From contig JAUYBL010000016.1 of NCBI GenBank assembly GCA_030693065.1, positions 1 through 54,649 of the forward strand: DNA of 54,649 nucleotides, read 5' to 3'. This document shows, piece after piece, positions 1-8,239 of this stretch (positions are counted from its first letter, which is position 1; every line of letters begins with the position of its first letter). The position numbers were made by a program, and so were the translations under genes. Source of the stretch: Methylococcaceae bacterium. GTDB lineage: Bacteria; Pseudomonadota; Gammaproteobacteria; Methylococcales; Methylomonadaceae. The notes under the pieces are model-generated. The model ran no database searches. It had not been told where the DNA came from and was given only the letters and a program-made list of their open reading frames with translations.

Positions 1-1
1 G

Positions 2-625
2 TTCGAATACAACCTGAGATTCCCCGGCCAGTATTACGACCAAGAAACCAGCTTGCACTACAACTACTTCCGGGATTACGACCCCAGCACTGGCCGGTAT
101 ATTGCCAGTGATCCGATTGGGTTGAAGGGGGGATTGAATACCTACATCTACGCCAACAACAACCCAATTAATCTAATTGATCCTGACGGTCGCATCCCAA
201 TTGTTGGAATTGGATTGCGATTACTCGCAGCCTTTATGCCAATGATCGACTTGCAAATGATGGCGGTCGATGATATGCCGGGCGGTATTGGTAAATCTTG
301 CCCGGTGGCAAATAAGCTAACTTCAAATGTTGATAATGTAATAGCTGAAACTCTTGCTGGAAAAGGGAATATTAAAAGCAGCGTAAAACTGAGTGCCGAC
401 GAGCTTTTAAACGCAGGAGAACAGTTTCTTGGAAACGGTTATAGAGAGGTAGGAAAATTTGGAAGTGGCGTTTTTCGAAGCGCGGATGATTTGCGGCAAT
501 TTCGGATAGATGATAACTCCCTCTTAGGAAATCATGCTCCAGGTGTGCCACATGGTCATTTAGAAAGCTATGCTCCTGGGGCCGCAAAGCCCACAGTGAA
601 TAATCACATTCCTTTCATTGATTGA
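2..625 (+). CDS. RHS repeat protein, C-terminal tip (5' partial)
   Basis: The reading frame is open from the window edge, so only the C-terminal 207 residues are seen. The first part is a classic RHS core: a YYD..T.LHYN.FRDYDP.TGRYI.SDPIGL stretch, then GGLNTY and a closing IDPDGR, after which RHS proteins switch to a variable toxin domain. The roughly 140-residue tip after this junction has a hydrophobic patch, then a polar region ending in a His-rich segment (NHAPGVPHGHLE). I do not recognise the toxin family. RHS proteins act in contact-dependent or type VI-delivered competition; that role is family knowledge, not shown here. The stop overlaps the long form of the next ORF, the usual toxin-immunity arrangement. 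Confidence 0.85.
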   Translation, partial: FEYNLRFPGQYYDQETSLHYNYFRDYDPSTGRYIASDPIGLKGGLNTYIYANNNPINLIDPDGRIPIVGIGLRLLAAFMPMIDLQMMAVDDMPGGIGKSCPVANKLTSNVDNVIAETLAGKGNIKSSVKLSADELLNAGEQFLGNGYREVGKFGSGVFRSADDLRQFRIDDNSLLGNHAPGVPHGHLESYAPGAAKPTVNNHIPFID

Positions 626-636
626 GGTTTGTGGAT

Positions 637-852
637 ATGGAAATAAAAATTGGAATAGTAGGTGAAATTGTTGCCGGAGATGAAACTGGATCATTCATCA
701 AGGTTGTTGACGACATTGAAAATACCGGTGGCTTCTTGATACTTACTTCTAGTACGCCTGAAATGATAGATGGTTTTGACAACTGGGTTGAAAACGAAAA
801 ATCTCTTAGTCAATACTTTATCGAGTCTGGGTGGGTTATTCGGTGGCCATGA
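637..852 (+). CDS. candidate immunity protein for the RHS tip
   Basis: A 71-residue, acidic, soluble protein with no signal peptide. It starts 11 bases after the RHS stop. In-frame TTG (622) and GTG (631) starts also exist; ATG 637 is chosen as the only ATG. I recognise no family. Position directly behind an RHS toxin tip, small size and acidic character fit an immunity protein, so the function is inferred from context alone. Its stop lies immediately before a second, broken RHS junction, so the pair toxin tip plus immunity is bracketed by RHS sequence. Confidence 0.5.
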   Translation: MEIKIGIVGEIVAGDETGSFIKVVDDIENTGGFLILTSSTPEMIDGFDNWVENEKSLSQYFIESGWVIRWP

Positions 853-1349
853 TTTAATGGGGGATTGAATACTTATGGTTATGGGGTGGGGATCCGGTTA
901 ATGCGGTTGATCCGTTTGGGTTGAAACCAGGTGACAAATACAAAACGCAGGATAGCGCAGGTTATGACGCAGCTTGTGAGATTAATCCAACTTCTATAAG
1001 TGAAAATATCGAATATGCTGGTTCAATTTACCAAAATGACGATGGTACTTTCAGTTACACAAGCCCTGCACCAGGAATTGACTCAGAAAGTTCTAATCCA
1101 ATGAAATCATTGCCACCAGACAGTAGAAGAGCTACCGCTTGGTATCATACTCATGCAGGTTTTGATAAAACCCTGGGGTCAGGTAATTTTAGATTTTCTC
1201 CTAATGACCGAGCATTTTCAAATGCAACCAAAAAGCCAAGCTATATGGCTGATCCTTACAATAATGCACATCGCTATGATCCCCCAATGGGCAAAAACAA
1301 AAGCGGTTCTACCTTCAACTTTAAGGAAAAATGCGGATGCAAAAACTAA
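853..1349 (+). pseudogene. displaced RHS tip cassette with DUF4329 domain
   Basis: From 853 the sequence reads NGGLNTYGYG, the RHS core just before the toxin junction. The next core residues, GDPVNAVDPFGL, are in another frame, so a frameshift near 890 separates junction from tip. The tip (frame of 921-1349, no ATG at its start) contains a region resembling DUF4329, a JAB-like domain often found at the C-terminus of RHS proteins: GYDAACEINP near its start, then YHTHAGF, whose His-x-His matches the metal-binding motif of the JAB fold, and FSPNDRAFS. It lacks its own signal for translation and most RHS sequence, so it is best read as a silent orphan rhs-CT cassette that could be reactivated by recombination with an upstream rhs gene. 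Confidence 0.65.
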
Positions 1350-1738
1350 TAAAATACTTGTTGCCATTTCTTATTATGTTTCAAAGTAGTTTTTCTTATG
1401 GGAAGTCAAATGACAGTATTGATTGGTACAACAAAGAATTAATAATTAATGGTCAGTATGTACGAGTTCTTTTAGTGGTTGAAAAAGAATTTGTTTCACA
1501 TATTACTGAAAAAGCCAACGAAATGAAAAAAAGGGGGATAAAGTATGATTTAGAATCAAGTGCTTATTTGTCTAAAATTGAAAATTATAATATTGAGATA
1601 GGGATAGGAAAGGGTAAATATGCTGTTTGGCTTTCGCCGCGTCTATCGGAAGAATTCCCTGGTTTTTTTGGAGGCGATGCTTTTTATTCAATTGATAGCA
1701 AAACCTTCAAAATTCTCGAAACTCAATATGGAAAATAA
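1331..1738 (+). CDS. small secreted protein behind DUF4329 cassette
   Basis: 135 residues, with a second in-frame ATG at 1337. The N-terminus MRMQKLIKYLLPFLIMFQSS is a signal peptide or single anchor: basic start, hydrophobic core, then Ser/Gly-rich before KSNDS. The remainder is a small alpha/beta-looking domain ending in FYSIDSKTFKILET. No family recognised. It overlaps the end of the DUF4329 cassette by 19 bases, the position expected of that cassette's immunity protein, and a periplasmic location would suit a secreted or periplasm-active toxin. Function is inferred from position only. It is noticeably AT-richer than the housekeeping genes downstream, consistent with horizontal origin. Confidence 0.55.
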   Translation: MRMQKLIKYLLPFLIMFQSSFSYGKSNDSIDWYNKELIINGQYVRVLLVVEKEFVSHITEKANEMKKRGIKYDLESSAYLSKIENYNIEIGIGKGKYAVWLSPRLSEEFPGFFGGDAFYSIDSKTFKILETQYGK

Positions 1739-1772
1739 CGCGTAATGTCATAAAATAGCTATGGATGCTGCT

Positions 1773-1889
1773 ATGAAACTGTCCGCCAGCAACCGCTTAC
1801 TTACCGTCCAAGGCCCGACTGTTAAAACCTACAGCTATGATGCCATTACTAGCGATGCCGCCCGACCTTTCTGGGAAATAAGCCCGTAA
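1773..1889 (+). pseudogene. RHS/YD-repeat remnant
   Basis: A short frame reads LSASNRLLTVQGP and then TYSYDA, the signature of an RHS/YD repeat, before degenerating and stopping at 1887-1889. It is out of context with the genes before it and cannot make a functional protein. It shows that this segment was once the interior of an rhs gene and that cassettes have been shuffled. Confidence 0.6.
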
Positions 1890-1983
1890 GGTGGATTCGC
1901 GGCTAGGCAATCCATCATGATTTATGCACCTTGTAGTGGTTTGCTATACGAAATCACTCTACACGGTTTAAAGAAATAAAAAA

Positions 1984-2007
1984 GGCGGCTTAAAAGCCGC
2001 CTTTTTT
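1984..2007. terminator. bidirectional rho-independent terminator
   Basis: An 8-bp perfect GC-rich stem (GGCGGCTT/AAGCCGCC, 2-nt loop at 1992-1993) is flanked by six A on the left and six T on the right, so it can stop transcription from both strands. It lies 20 bases past the stop of the minus-strand gene at 2027 and ends the RHS region on the plus strand. Confidence 0.9.
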
Positions 2008-2026
2008 ATTTGGATTTTAGAACCGT

Positions 2027-3031
2027 TCAGGCATGTTGTTTACGGTAACGCACCGAAGAGAATACCGACAGGGCAATCAATACTGCACCGACTAGCCCGG
2101 TAACGACTTCCGAGATGTGGTAACGCATACTGACCAGCATAATGCCCGCTAGCGCGCCGATGGCGTAATGAGCGCCGTGTTCCAGGAATACGTACTCATC
2201 TAATGTACCTTTGCGGACCAAATAAATGGTGATGCTCCGGACAAACATGGCGCCGATCGCCAGCCCCAGCATGATGATGACGACATCCTGGGTGATCGCA
2301 AACGCGCCGATCACGCCATCAAAGGAAAACGAGGCATCCAGCACTTCCAAATAAATAAAGCTCATCATGCCGGCTTTTTTGGCAGCGATAACGACCCCTT
2401 CACCTACTTCTTTATCCTCAAACAACGCAGCGCAGCTACTTACAATCACAAACAACACTACGCCGCCAACACCAGCTATCAGGGCATTCAAGCGATCTTC
2501 GGCAGGCAGATAATTTTGGCTGATCAGTAATAGACTCAACGCTATGATGATTTCAATAGCTTCCAGCTTGCCAAATGATGCAATCTTTTTTTCTATCCAG
2601 CCCAGCCAGTGCAGGTCTTTGTTTTCATTAAATATGAACGAGAAAAATACCATCAGTAAAAACATGCCGCCAAATGCCGAAATTTGCACGTGCGCATTAT
2701 TTAGATGTTGGGAATAAGTGGCGGTGTCGTTAATTGCCATCTGAGACACGGCAATAAAATCAATGCCGGTAGCTACGGCAACTATGACGATAGGAAACAG
2801 CAAGCGCATGCCAAATACGGCAATTATCATTCCCCAGGTTAAAAAGTAGCGCTGCCAGCGGGCATCCATGCCTTTTAAAACTGATGCGTTAACAACGGCG
2901 TTATCGAATGATAAACTGACTTCAAGTACACCTAAAATGGCGGCGATAAAGACGCCTACGGTTCCGCCCCAATAAAATGCCAAGCTAAGGCAAAGGATTG
3001 CGATTAAAAATGAAAAACGAAAGTGCTGCAT
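2027..3031 (-). CDS. DUF475 / TerC-superfamily integral membrane protein
   Basis: 334 residues, almost entirely hydrophobic with about nine membrane segments. It has the two acidic repeats typical of the TerC superfamily: SLSFDNAVVNASVL near residue 40 and LDASFSFDGVIGAF near residue 230. The family (DUF475) sits in the inner membrane and is thought to take part in metal-ion homeostasis or stress; the substrate is unknown. The start ATG at 3031 has only a weak ribosome-binding site. It is divergent from the mtn operon, sharing an 84-bp intergenic region, and ends at the strong terminator at 1984-2007. Confidence 0.85.
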   Translation of the reverse strand: MQHFRFSFLIAILCLSLAFYWGGTVGVFIAAILGVLEVSLSFDNAVVNASVLKGMDARWQRYFLTWGMIIAVFGMRLLFPIVIVAVATGIDFIAVSQMAINDTATYSQHLNNAHVQISAFGGMFLLMVFFSFIFNENKDLHWLGWIEKKIASFGKLEAIEIIIALSLLLISQNYLPAEDRLNALIAGVGGVVLFVIVSSCAALFEDKEVGEGVVIAAKKAGMMSFIYLEVLDASFSFDGVIGAFAITQDVVIIMLGLAIGAMFVRSITIYLVRKGTLDEYVFLEHGAHYAIGALAGIMLVSMRYHISEVVTGLVGAVLIALSVFSSVRYRKQHA

Positions 3032-3115
3032 GAAATACTCGCTGAGGGTTAAATGGTTTTATAGCGCAATTAAATGCGTGTGTTGACAGTCTTCTACAAC
3101 TAAAAAAGGTCACCC

Positions 3116-3727
3116 GTGAATTATACCGACGATTTTTCTCAAGTCGCACAACAACTGATTGATGCCGGACGTTTTATTGACAGTAAAGGCTGGGTACCAG
3201 CCACCAGCGGCAATTTTTCTGCGCGTTTGGCCGATGGCACTATTGCGATTACTGTCTCCGGTAAACACAAGGGGCGTTTGCAGGCTAATAACATCATGCG
3301 TATTGATGGCAATGGTCAGTCGCTGGATGGTAAAACACCCTCCGCGGAAACGTTGCTGCACACCCAGCTTTATCAGCGTTTTCCAATGGTGCATTCAGTG
3401 CTGCATCCGCATTCACTGAATTCGACGCTGGTTTCACGCGTGTTTAAAACTGAAATCGCCTTGGAAAATTACGAGTTACTAAAAGCCTTATCCGGTATTA
3501 GTACGCATGAAAGCCGGGTGATCATTCCTATTTTCGCCAACGACCAAAATATCCCTCGCTTGGCGGAACAAGTGGCTGGTTATCTGGACCAGCAGCACAC
3601 CCACGCCTACATTATTGATGGGCATGGGCTTTACACCTGGGGCAGTTCAGTGCAAGAAACCCTGCGTCATCTTGAGGCGTTGGACTTTTTATTTGAATGT
3701 GAATTAAAACTACATGGAGTTAAATAA
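3116..3727 (+). CDS. mtnB: methylthioribulose-1-phosphate dehydratase
   Basis: 203 residues, the normal length for MtnB, a class II aldolase-fold zinc enzyme that dehydrates 5-methylthioribulose 1-phosphate in the methionine salvage pathway. Diagnostic stretches are ATSGNFSAR near residue 29, SGKHKG near residue 52, the zinc-site HPHS near residue 100 and IIDGHGLYTWG near residue 168. The start is GTG at 3116, preceded by an AAAAAAGG purine run. It is the first gene of a tight three-gene unit: mtnD begins two bases after its stop and mtnC overlaps mtnD by four. The other pathway genes (mtnA, and mtnN/mtnK or mtnP) are not in this window. Confidence 0.95.
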   Translation: MNYTDDFSQVAQQLIDAGRFIDSKGWVPATSGNFSARLADGTIAITVSGKHKGRLQANNIMRIDGNGQSLDGKTPSAETLLHTQLYQRFPMVHSVLHPHSLNSTLVSRVFKTEIALENYELLKALSGISTHESRVIIPIFANDQNIPRLAEQVAGYLDQQHTHAYIIDGHGLYTWGSSVQETLRHLEALDFLFECELKLHGVK

Positions 3728-3729
3728 TT

Positions 3730-4290
3730 ATGACCGTACTAACCGTTTATCCTGATCAACAACCCCAACAAGGCAAGCGCTACACTGATTTCGCCGACAT
3801 TCATCAACAGCTTGCCGCAATCAGCGTACAGATTGAACGCTGGACAGCAAATACTCCTTTGGCCGCCGACGCTGACCAATCCAGCGTAATTGCCGCTTAT
3901 GCCGATTCGGTAGAGCGCTTGCAAAAACAATACGGTTTTCAATCAGTGGATGTGGTCAAGTTAACTGCCGATAATCCTGACAAAGAGGCATTCCGGCAGA
4001 AATTTTTGTCTGAACATACCCATGACGATTTTGAAGTGCGCTTTTTTGTTGAAGGTCGCGGGCTTTTTTATTTACACGTTGACGGTCAAGTGTTCGCAAT
4101 ACTCTGTGAGCAAGGCGATTTAATCAGCGTGCCCGGCAATACCACGCACTGGTTTGATATGGGCGAGAATCCACATTTCACCTGCATTCGACTATTTACC
4201 AAGCCCGATGGCTGGATTGCCGACTTTACCGGCAGCGATATTGCCACAACTTTTCCGACACTCGATCAATACGTGGCCGAACTAGCATGA
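3730..4290 (+). CDS. mtnD: acireductone dioxygenase
   Basis: 186 residues, a cupin metalloenzyme that oxidises acireductone to 2-keto-4-methylthiobutyrate and formate (Fe form), the last oxidation of methionine salvage before transamination. The metal-binding cupin motif HTHDDFEVRFFVEGRG is intact around residue 97, and the second cupin motif follows at PGNTTHWFDMG near residue 137, supplying the remaining His. GGAG at 3717-3720 is the ribosome-binding site. It is translationally coupled to mtnC through an ATGA overlap. Confidence 0.96.
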   Translation: MTVLTVYPDQQPQQGKRYTDFADIHQQLAAISVQIERWTANTPLAADADQSSVIAAYADSVERLQKQYGFQSVDVVKLTADNPDKEAFRQKFLSEHTHDDFEVRFFVEGRGLFYLHVDGQVFAILCEQGDLISVPGNTTHWFDMGENPHFTCIRLFTKPDGWIADFTGSDIATTFPTLDQYVAELA

Positions 4291-4964
4291 TCAAAGCCAT
4301 CGTTACCGATATTGAGGGAACGACTTCATCGTTATCCTTTGTTAAAGACGTATTGTTTCCTTATGCTCGAGCTAATCTGGCGAACTACATTCGTCGACAT
4401 GTGGATGAGCCGCAAGTGCAAACGCTATTAAATGATGCGCGCGCGGAAGCCGGGGCGGAGCTGACTGTCGAACAACTGATTGCCCAGTTTATCCAGTGGA
4501 TTGATGAAGATAAAAAAGTGACGCCGTTGAAATCGTTGCAGGGCCTAATCTGGGAAGCCGGTTACCGCCAAGGTGACTTCAAAGGTCATATCTACCCGGA
4601 TGCTGCCGAGTATCTTAAAACCTGGAAATCGCAGGGACTGGATTTGTATGTGTATTCTTCCGGCTCGGTGTATGCGCAAAAGCTGCTGTTTGCGCATACT
4701 AACTATGGCGATTTAACGCCATTATTTTCAGGCTACTTCGACACCCATATCGGCGGCAAAAAAGAGTCGCAGTCTTATCGCAATATTGCCGAGCAAATCG
4801 CTGTGCCTGCTGCACAGCTGCTGTTTTTATCGGACATCAAAGAAGAACTGGATGCCGCGCATGAGGCGGGATTTAATACGTATTGGTTAATTCGTGATGG
4901 CGTTATTGATGATCAGGCGGAGCATCGGCAAGTGAATAGTTTTGAACAAATCAATTACCTCTGA
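4287..4964 (+). CDS. mtnC: enolase-phosphatase E1
   Basis: 225 residues, the bifunctional HAD-superfamily enzyme that enolises and dephosphorylates 2,3-diketo-5-methylthiopentyl 1-phosphate to acireductone. HAD motif I is modified in the way typical of this family (VTDIEGTTSS at residue 6), with YVYSSGSV (motif II) near residue 126, the basic GGKKES near residue 155 and the acidic FLSDIKEELD (motif III) near 176. It overlaps the mtnD stop by four bases. Its product is the substrate of MtnD, so the gene order matches an operon making steps 3 to 5 of the salvage pathway. Confidence 0.96.
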   Translation: MIKAIVTDIEGTTSSLSFVKDVLFPYARANLANYIRRHVDEPQVQTLLNDARAEAGAELTVEQLIAQFIQWIDEDKKVTPLKSLQGLIWEAGYRQGDFKGHIYPDAAEYLKTWKSQGLDLYVYSSGSVYAQKLLFAHTNYGDLTPLFSGYFDTHIGGKKESQSYRNIAEQIAVPAAQLLFLSDIKEELDAAHEAGFNTYWLIRDGVIDDQAEHRQVNSFEQINYL

Positions 4965-4976
4965 AATTTAAGGCAA

Positions 4977-4998
4977 GGGTGGGCGCGATGGCCCACCC
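4977..4998. terminator. hairpin between convergent mtnC and Cu oxidase genes
   Basis: An 8-bp perfect stem GGGTGGGC/GCCCACCC with a 6-nt loop sits in the 41-bp gap between convergent genes. There is no long U tract on either side, so it may be a barrier or rho-assisted terminator more than a strong intrinsic one. Confidence 0.6.
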
Positions 4999-5005
4999 GG
5001 CCGAG

Positions 5006-6556
5006 CTATCTAATATCCCACAGTCCCATCATGCCAATATCTTCATGTTCTAATATATGGCAATGAAACATGGTTAAGCCGGTAAAGTCCTTAATTGGCA
5101 CCAACAATTTTACACTTCCGCCTTTGGGTACGATAACGGTATCTTTCCAAGCTGGTGCGGTAGTGTAAAAAGCCTTATAAGCAGCGTCGCCGCCAGAAAT
5201 GGAAATGACTTGCGCTGGATTGACGTGGTAATGAAACGGGTGATCCATCATGCTTTGGTTGATGATTTCCCATACTTCATAAGTGTTCACGCCGGAATAC
5301 GCGGTGTACGCAGTGGTTTCTGAAAAAGCAATGCCGTTAATGGTCGCTGACATCATGTCGCCCCCCATCATCATGCCGCCCATCATGCCCATGCTTAGTA
5401 CGAACCGTCTGGTCGGAGTGCCGACGGGCACGCTTAGTCTAGCGGCATTGGCATTAATAGTTGCTGGAATGCTGTTGGTGACTGCGGTGCCGGTGACATT
5501 AACGGTCAGCAGGGTGATTTGCTGGCTGCTACCTGATCCCATCATCATACCCATGCCCCGGTCATAAGGATTAGAGAGTAGTTTGTAATAGCCTTTAGTT
5601 GTAGTGGCTTTGACCAGCACATCGATACGCTCACCGGGCGACAATAAAATCGAGCTCTGCGCATAAGGTTTGTTGAGCAGGCCGCCATCGGTGCCTATTA
5701 CCTGTAAGGTATGGCTGCCGAGACTAAGCTTGTAAAACCTTGCGTTACTGGCGTTGACAATCTTCCAGCGTTGCACTTGCCCCGGCTTCATTGCCAGCAC
5801 AGGATTAACTTTGCCGTTAATCATGATGACGTCGCCTTCCTTGCCATTCATGAAGTCGTTCATGGTATGAGCAGCTGGCGCTGAACCTTGCAAGCTAATG
5901 TCTTTGAGGACCATGAGGTGTGTTTCATAGCTAGCCAGAGCGGTATTTTCATCCGCAACCTCTAGCGCGCCAGCCATGCCGCCCCATACTTGCTCAGCAG
6001 TATTACCATGTCGATGCGGGTGATAAAAATTGAAGTTACCGCCAGGATGTAGTGATAAATCGTAGTCAAAATCAAACGATTCTCCAGTCATAAAGCTAAG
6101 CATGGTGTTATCGCCATTGCCTTCTGGTGATACATGTAGGCCGTGAGTATGTAAGTTAGTAAAGTCGCGACCATCACCCATCATGTTAATGCCGGTATAG
6201 GGTAGAGAATTTTTGAAATGCACTTTTAGATGGTCGCCTTTTTTAACTTTAATAGTGGGGCCTGGAAAGTTGCCGTTATAAGTCAGTAAGTTGGCAGTGA
6301 CACCGTTAACATTGATAGGTGCTGATTTTGCTTCCAGATTGACTTCCACAATGCCGGGAGAGCTGGAAAGATTGGGTAAAATCGCCGGATCTTGAAAGGC
6401 GACGCCACGTGGCGGGTCAATAACGGTAGTCGATGTGCAGCCCATCATGCAGCCCATGCCGCCACCCATCATGCCCATGCTGAGCGCTTGGGATGAAAGC
6501 AAAGTCGTCGCTAAGCCAACGAAAACAGCAGTAAACACGGGTTTATTTATTTTCAT
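5006..6556 (-). CDS. periplasmic multicopper oxidase, Met-rich
   Basis: 516 residues with a signal peptide (about residues 1-26). All four copper-ligand motifs are intact: HTHGLH (near 136), HPHRHG (near 179), HPFHYH near 440 and the C-terminal HCHILEHEDIGMM, which carries the type 1 Cys and a Met axial ligand. Met clusters flank the core: MGMMGGGMGCMMGC right after the signal peptide and MGMMGGMMMGGDMM near residue 390. Met-rich segments in CueO-type enzymes bind Cu(I), so a cuprous oxidase or copper-tolerance role is likely; other metals or organic substrates are possible. AAGGA lies before the ATG. It is separated from the next upstream minus gene by 222 bp that include a REP-like palindrome, so it is probably monocistronic. 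Confidence 0.93.
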   Translation of the reverse strand: MKINKPVFTAVFVGLATTLLSSQALSMGMMGGGMGCMMGCTSTTVIDPPRGVAFQDPAILPNLSSSPGIVEVNLEAKSAPINVNGVTANLLTYNGNFPGPTIKVKKGDHLKVHFKNSLPYTGINMMGDGRDFTNLHTHGLHVSPEGNGDNTMLSFMTGESFDFDYDLSLHPGGNFNFYHPHRHGNTAEQVWGGMAGALEVADENTALASYETHLMVLKDISLQGSAPAAHTMNDFMNGKEGDVIMINGKVNPVLAMKPGQVQRWKIVNASNARFYKLSLGSHTLQVIGTDGGLLNKPYAQSSILLSPGERIDVLVKATTTKGYYKLLSNPYDRGMGMMMGSGSSQQITLLTVNVTGTAVTNSIPATINANAARLSVPVGTPTRRFVLSMGMMGGMMMGGDMMSATINGIAFSETTAYTAYSGVNTYEVWEIINQSMMDHPFHYHVNPAQVISISGGDAAYKAFYTTAPAWKDTVIVPKGGSVKLLVPIKDFTGLTMFHCHILEHEDIGMMGLWDIR

Positions 6557-6700
6557 GCGTAATCCTTATTGAGATAAGTATCTGAACAGGTACTGATATA
6601 ACTTGCATGCAGAGCCCACAATTTGTGGGATTTCTAACAGGAGTTATTACGTGTGCAATGTTCTTTGGATTTAGTTGAATGTAGATATTTGACTAATAAG

Positions 6701-6741
6701 TTACTGCCGTTCGTAGCTAGATTCGCCACGAACGGCAGTAA
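6701..6741. repeat. REP-like palindrome, 14-bp perfect arms
   Basis: TTACTGCCGTTCGT at 6701-6714 is perfectly inverted at 6728-6741 with a 13-nt loop. On the minus strand the core reads GTTCGTGGCGAAT...AGCTACGAAC, related to the element at 12158-12192. It may also act as a terminator for the minus-strand gene ending at 6779 or as a dispersed REP element. Confidence 0.75.
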
Positions 6742-6778
6742 CAATATTAAAGGCGCTTATTTTGTAAAAGAGGCTGCG

Positions 6779-7921
6779 TTAGACAATTTGCTTGCGGCGC
6801 GCCAAGCCTAAAAGGCCTAGCAAAGCGCTATTAAATAAACAAATAGAGGCAGGGACAGGAACGGCTGCCACGTTATCGATGGCAGCCACGTTGCCGACCA
6901 GATTCAATGTCAGTTGCTGATTTTGGCGTGTGCTACTGGCGCCTATATCAGCATCAGACAGATTGATAAGGTATTGAGCACTGAAAGTGCCTACGGTGCT
7001 GGTTAGCAAGGACGCATTAAAAATGTTGCTACTACCTTGGGCAAGGCTTAGAAAACTAGCCAAGCCATCGTTAAATACGCTGGTATTGCCACTACCGACA
7101 ACAGAATCGAGGTCCAAGCTTATGCGATTGCTATCGGCCAGATTGAAGATGCTAAATGTCAAGTTCGTTGCGGCGCTGTTTTGAAATACAGTGCCAAAAT
7201 CTAATGTCAGGCTGTTTAGATCTGAGTTGCCGTTAAAAGATGCATCGGCATGAAGTAGGTAGGTGTAATTAGCTGTAACAGAACCAGTCCAGGTTAAAGC
7301 TGCATTAGCAGAGCCAGCAGACAAAGTGCTAGTGCCGCTAATATTAGAACTCAGGTTTGAACCCAGATTAATGCCGCTAACGTTGCTACTGCCAACATAG
7401 TTGTTAAGACTGCCGGCTGCTACTGACTGTGCAGTTGTGTTGGTGGTCTGAGCACCTGATGTGCCAGTGGTAGGAGTACAGCTACTGCCCATGCCCATAG
7501 AAAGGCTGCAGGAGGTATTGGCTGCAATAGTACCGAAGGTTTGGGTAGTAATACCTGATGCTGCAAAAGTAGACCCTCCTGAAGCAGGAACGGTAGCATT
7601 GAAGTTTGCAGTTCTCGCTGGCCCCATGGTTTTAGATGCAGTGCCACTAACTGTGGCTGTGCGAGTTGAATTTAGCTGCAATGTGACCCCAGTTAAAACA
7701 CCTGTCGCAGCATTAAACTGATCAAGAGTCGGCGTCGTGCCGCTTAGTGTTGAGTTAGTGCTTGAAGTTGCCGTTGTGGTGAGATTGGTATCTGCTTGCG
7801 CCTTGGTTAAGTTAAAGGTGGTGGAAGTATTAGTTTGGGTTAAAGCCGCCTGACCAATGCCGCTAATGCCTAATAATGTTGCGGTAGCTGTTAGTTGGAA
7901 TAATTTTTTGTAGTGCTTCAT
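6779..7921 (-). CDS. secreted choice-of-anchor E-type, VPVPA-CTERM protein
   Basis: 380 residues from the ATG at 7921. A longer frame reaches 7999, but 7921 has a good AAGGAA site and begins a proper signal peptide (MKHYKKLFQ... ending AQA-type before ALTQTN). The mature part is Thr/Ser/Asn-rich and low-complexity, with NFNATVPASGG and a long beta-rich region ending LTLNLVGNVAAID, resembling what NCBI calls choice-of-anchor E. The C-terminus VPVPASICLFNSALLGLLGL plus ARRK is a VPxPA/PEP-CTERM sorting signal: tripeptide-like motif, membrane segment, basic tail, processed by an exosortase in this family. Expected location is the outer surface or matrix. No enzymatic motif is visible. Confidence 0.8.
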   Translation of the reverse strand: MKHYKKLFQLTATATLLGISGIGQAALTQTNTSTTFNLTKAQADTNLTTTATSSTNSTLSGTTPTLDQFNAATGVLTGVTLQLNSTRTATVSGTASKTMGPARTANFNATVPASGGSTFAASGITTQTFGTIAANTSCSLSMGMGSSCTPTTGTSGAQTTNTTAQSVAAGSLNNYVGSSNVSGINLGSNLSSNISGTSTLSAGSANAALTWTGSVTANYTYLLHADASFNGNSDLNSLTLDFGTVFQNSAATNLTFSIFNLADSNRISLDLDSVVGSGNTSVFNDGLASFLSLAQGSSNIFNASLLTSTVGTFSAQYLINLSDADIGASSTRQNQQLTLNLVGNVAAIDNVAAVPVPASICLFNSALLGLLGLARRKQIV

Positions 7922-8239
7922 AGGGTTCCTTTTATATTTGTTATTCGAATTATCGACTTGGGTGTCACATGGGTGACGAATTTTATTAGCAAATAACATA
8001 CCAATAATTAAAATTGATTTTTGTTAGAACAGCTTCAAATTGTCGATTGCTATATATGTCAGTGTTTTAAGATTCTGAAATAGATCAAGCATGAACCTCA
8101 TGAGTGGGGTTTTTGGTGGTGTCTCAACAGCCGAATAAGAAAGGAATTTAATTAAACTGTGTTATTTGACATGTTGTATGCCGCTTTTTCTGGTTTTTAG
8201 GGTTTAGGCGGCTTAATTGTTTTTGAATAAGGCTGATGA
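7922..8239. other. intergenic region, shared upstream element
   Basis: 318 bp without a gene between two minus-strand secreted proteins. It holds a 21-bp AT-rich element at 8147-8167 that recurs with one mismatch at 9871-9891 upstream of the neighbouring secreted protein gene. A weak GCCGC...GCGGC stem at 8180-8213 lies just past the stop of the gene ending at 8240 and could help terminate it. No -10/-35 pair stands out. Confidence 0.5.
8147..8167 (-). promoter_or_regulatory. upstream element copy 1 of a repeated 21-mer
   Basis: The 21-mer (plus-strand start TTTAATTAAACTGTG) lies 226 bp before the start at 7921. The second copy at 9871-9891 differs at one base and lies 156 bp before the start at 9715. 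Same orientation relative to both genes suggests a common regulatory input; the factor is unknown. Confidence 0.45.

Noticed and set aside
3083-3115. TTGACA (3083-3088) as -35 of mtnB
   Set aside because: No acceptable -10 at 16-18 bp before the start; the next T/A-rich hexamer is the ribosome-binding region itself.
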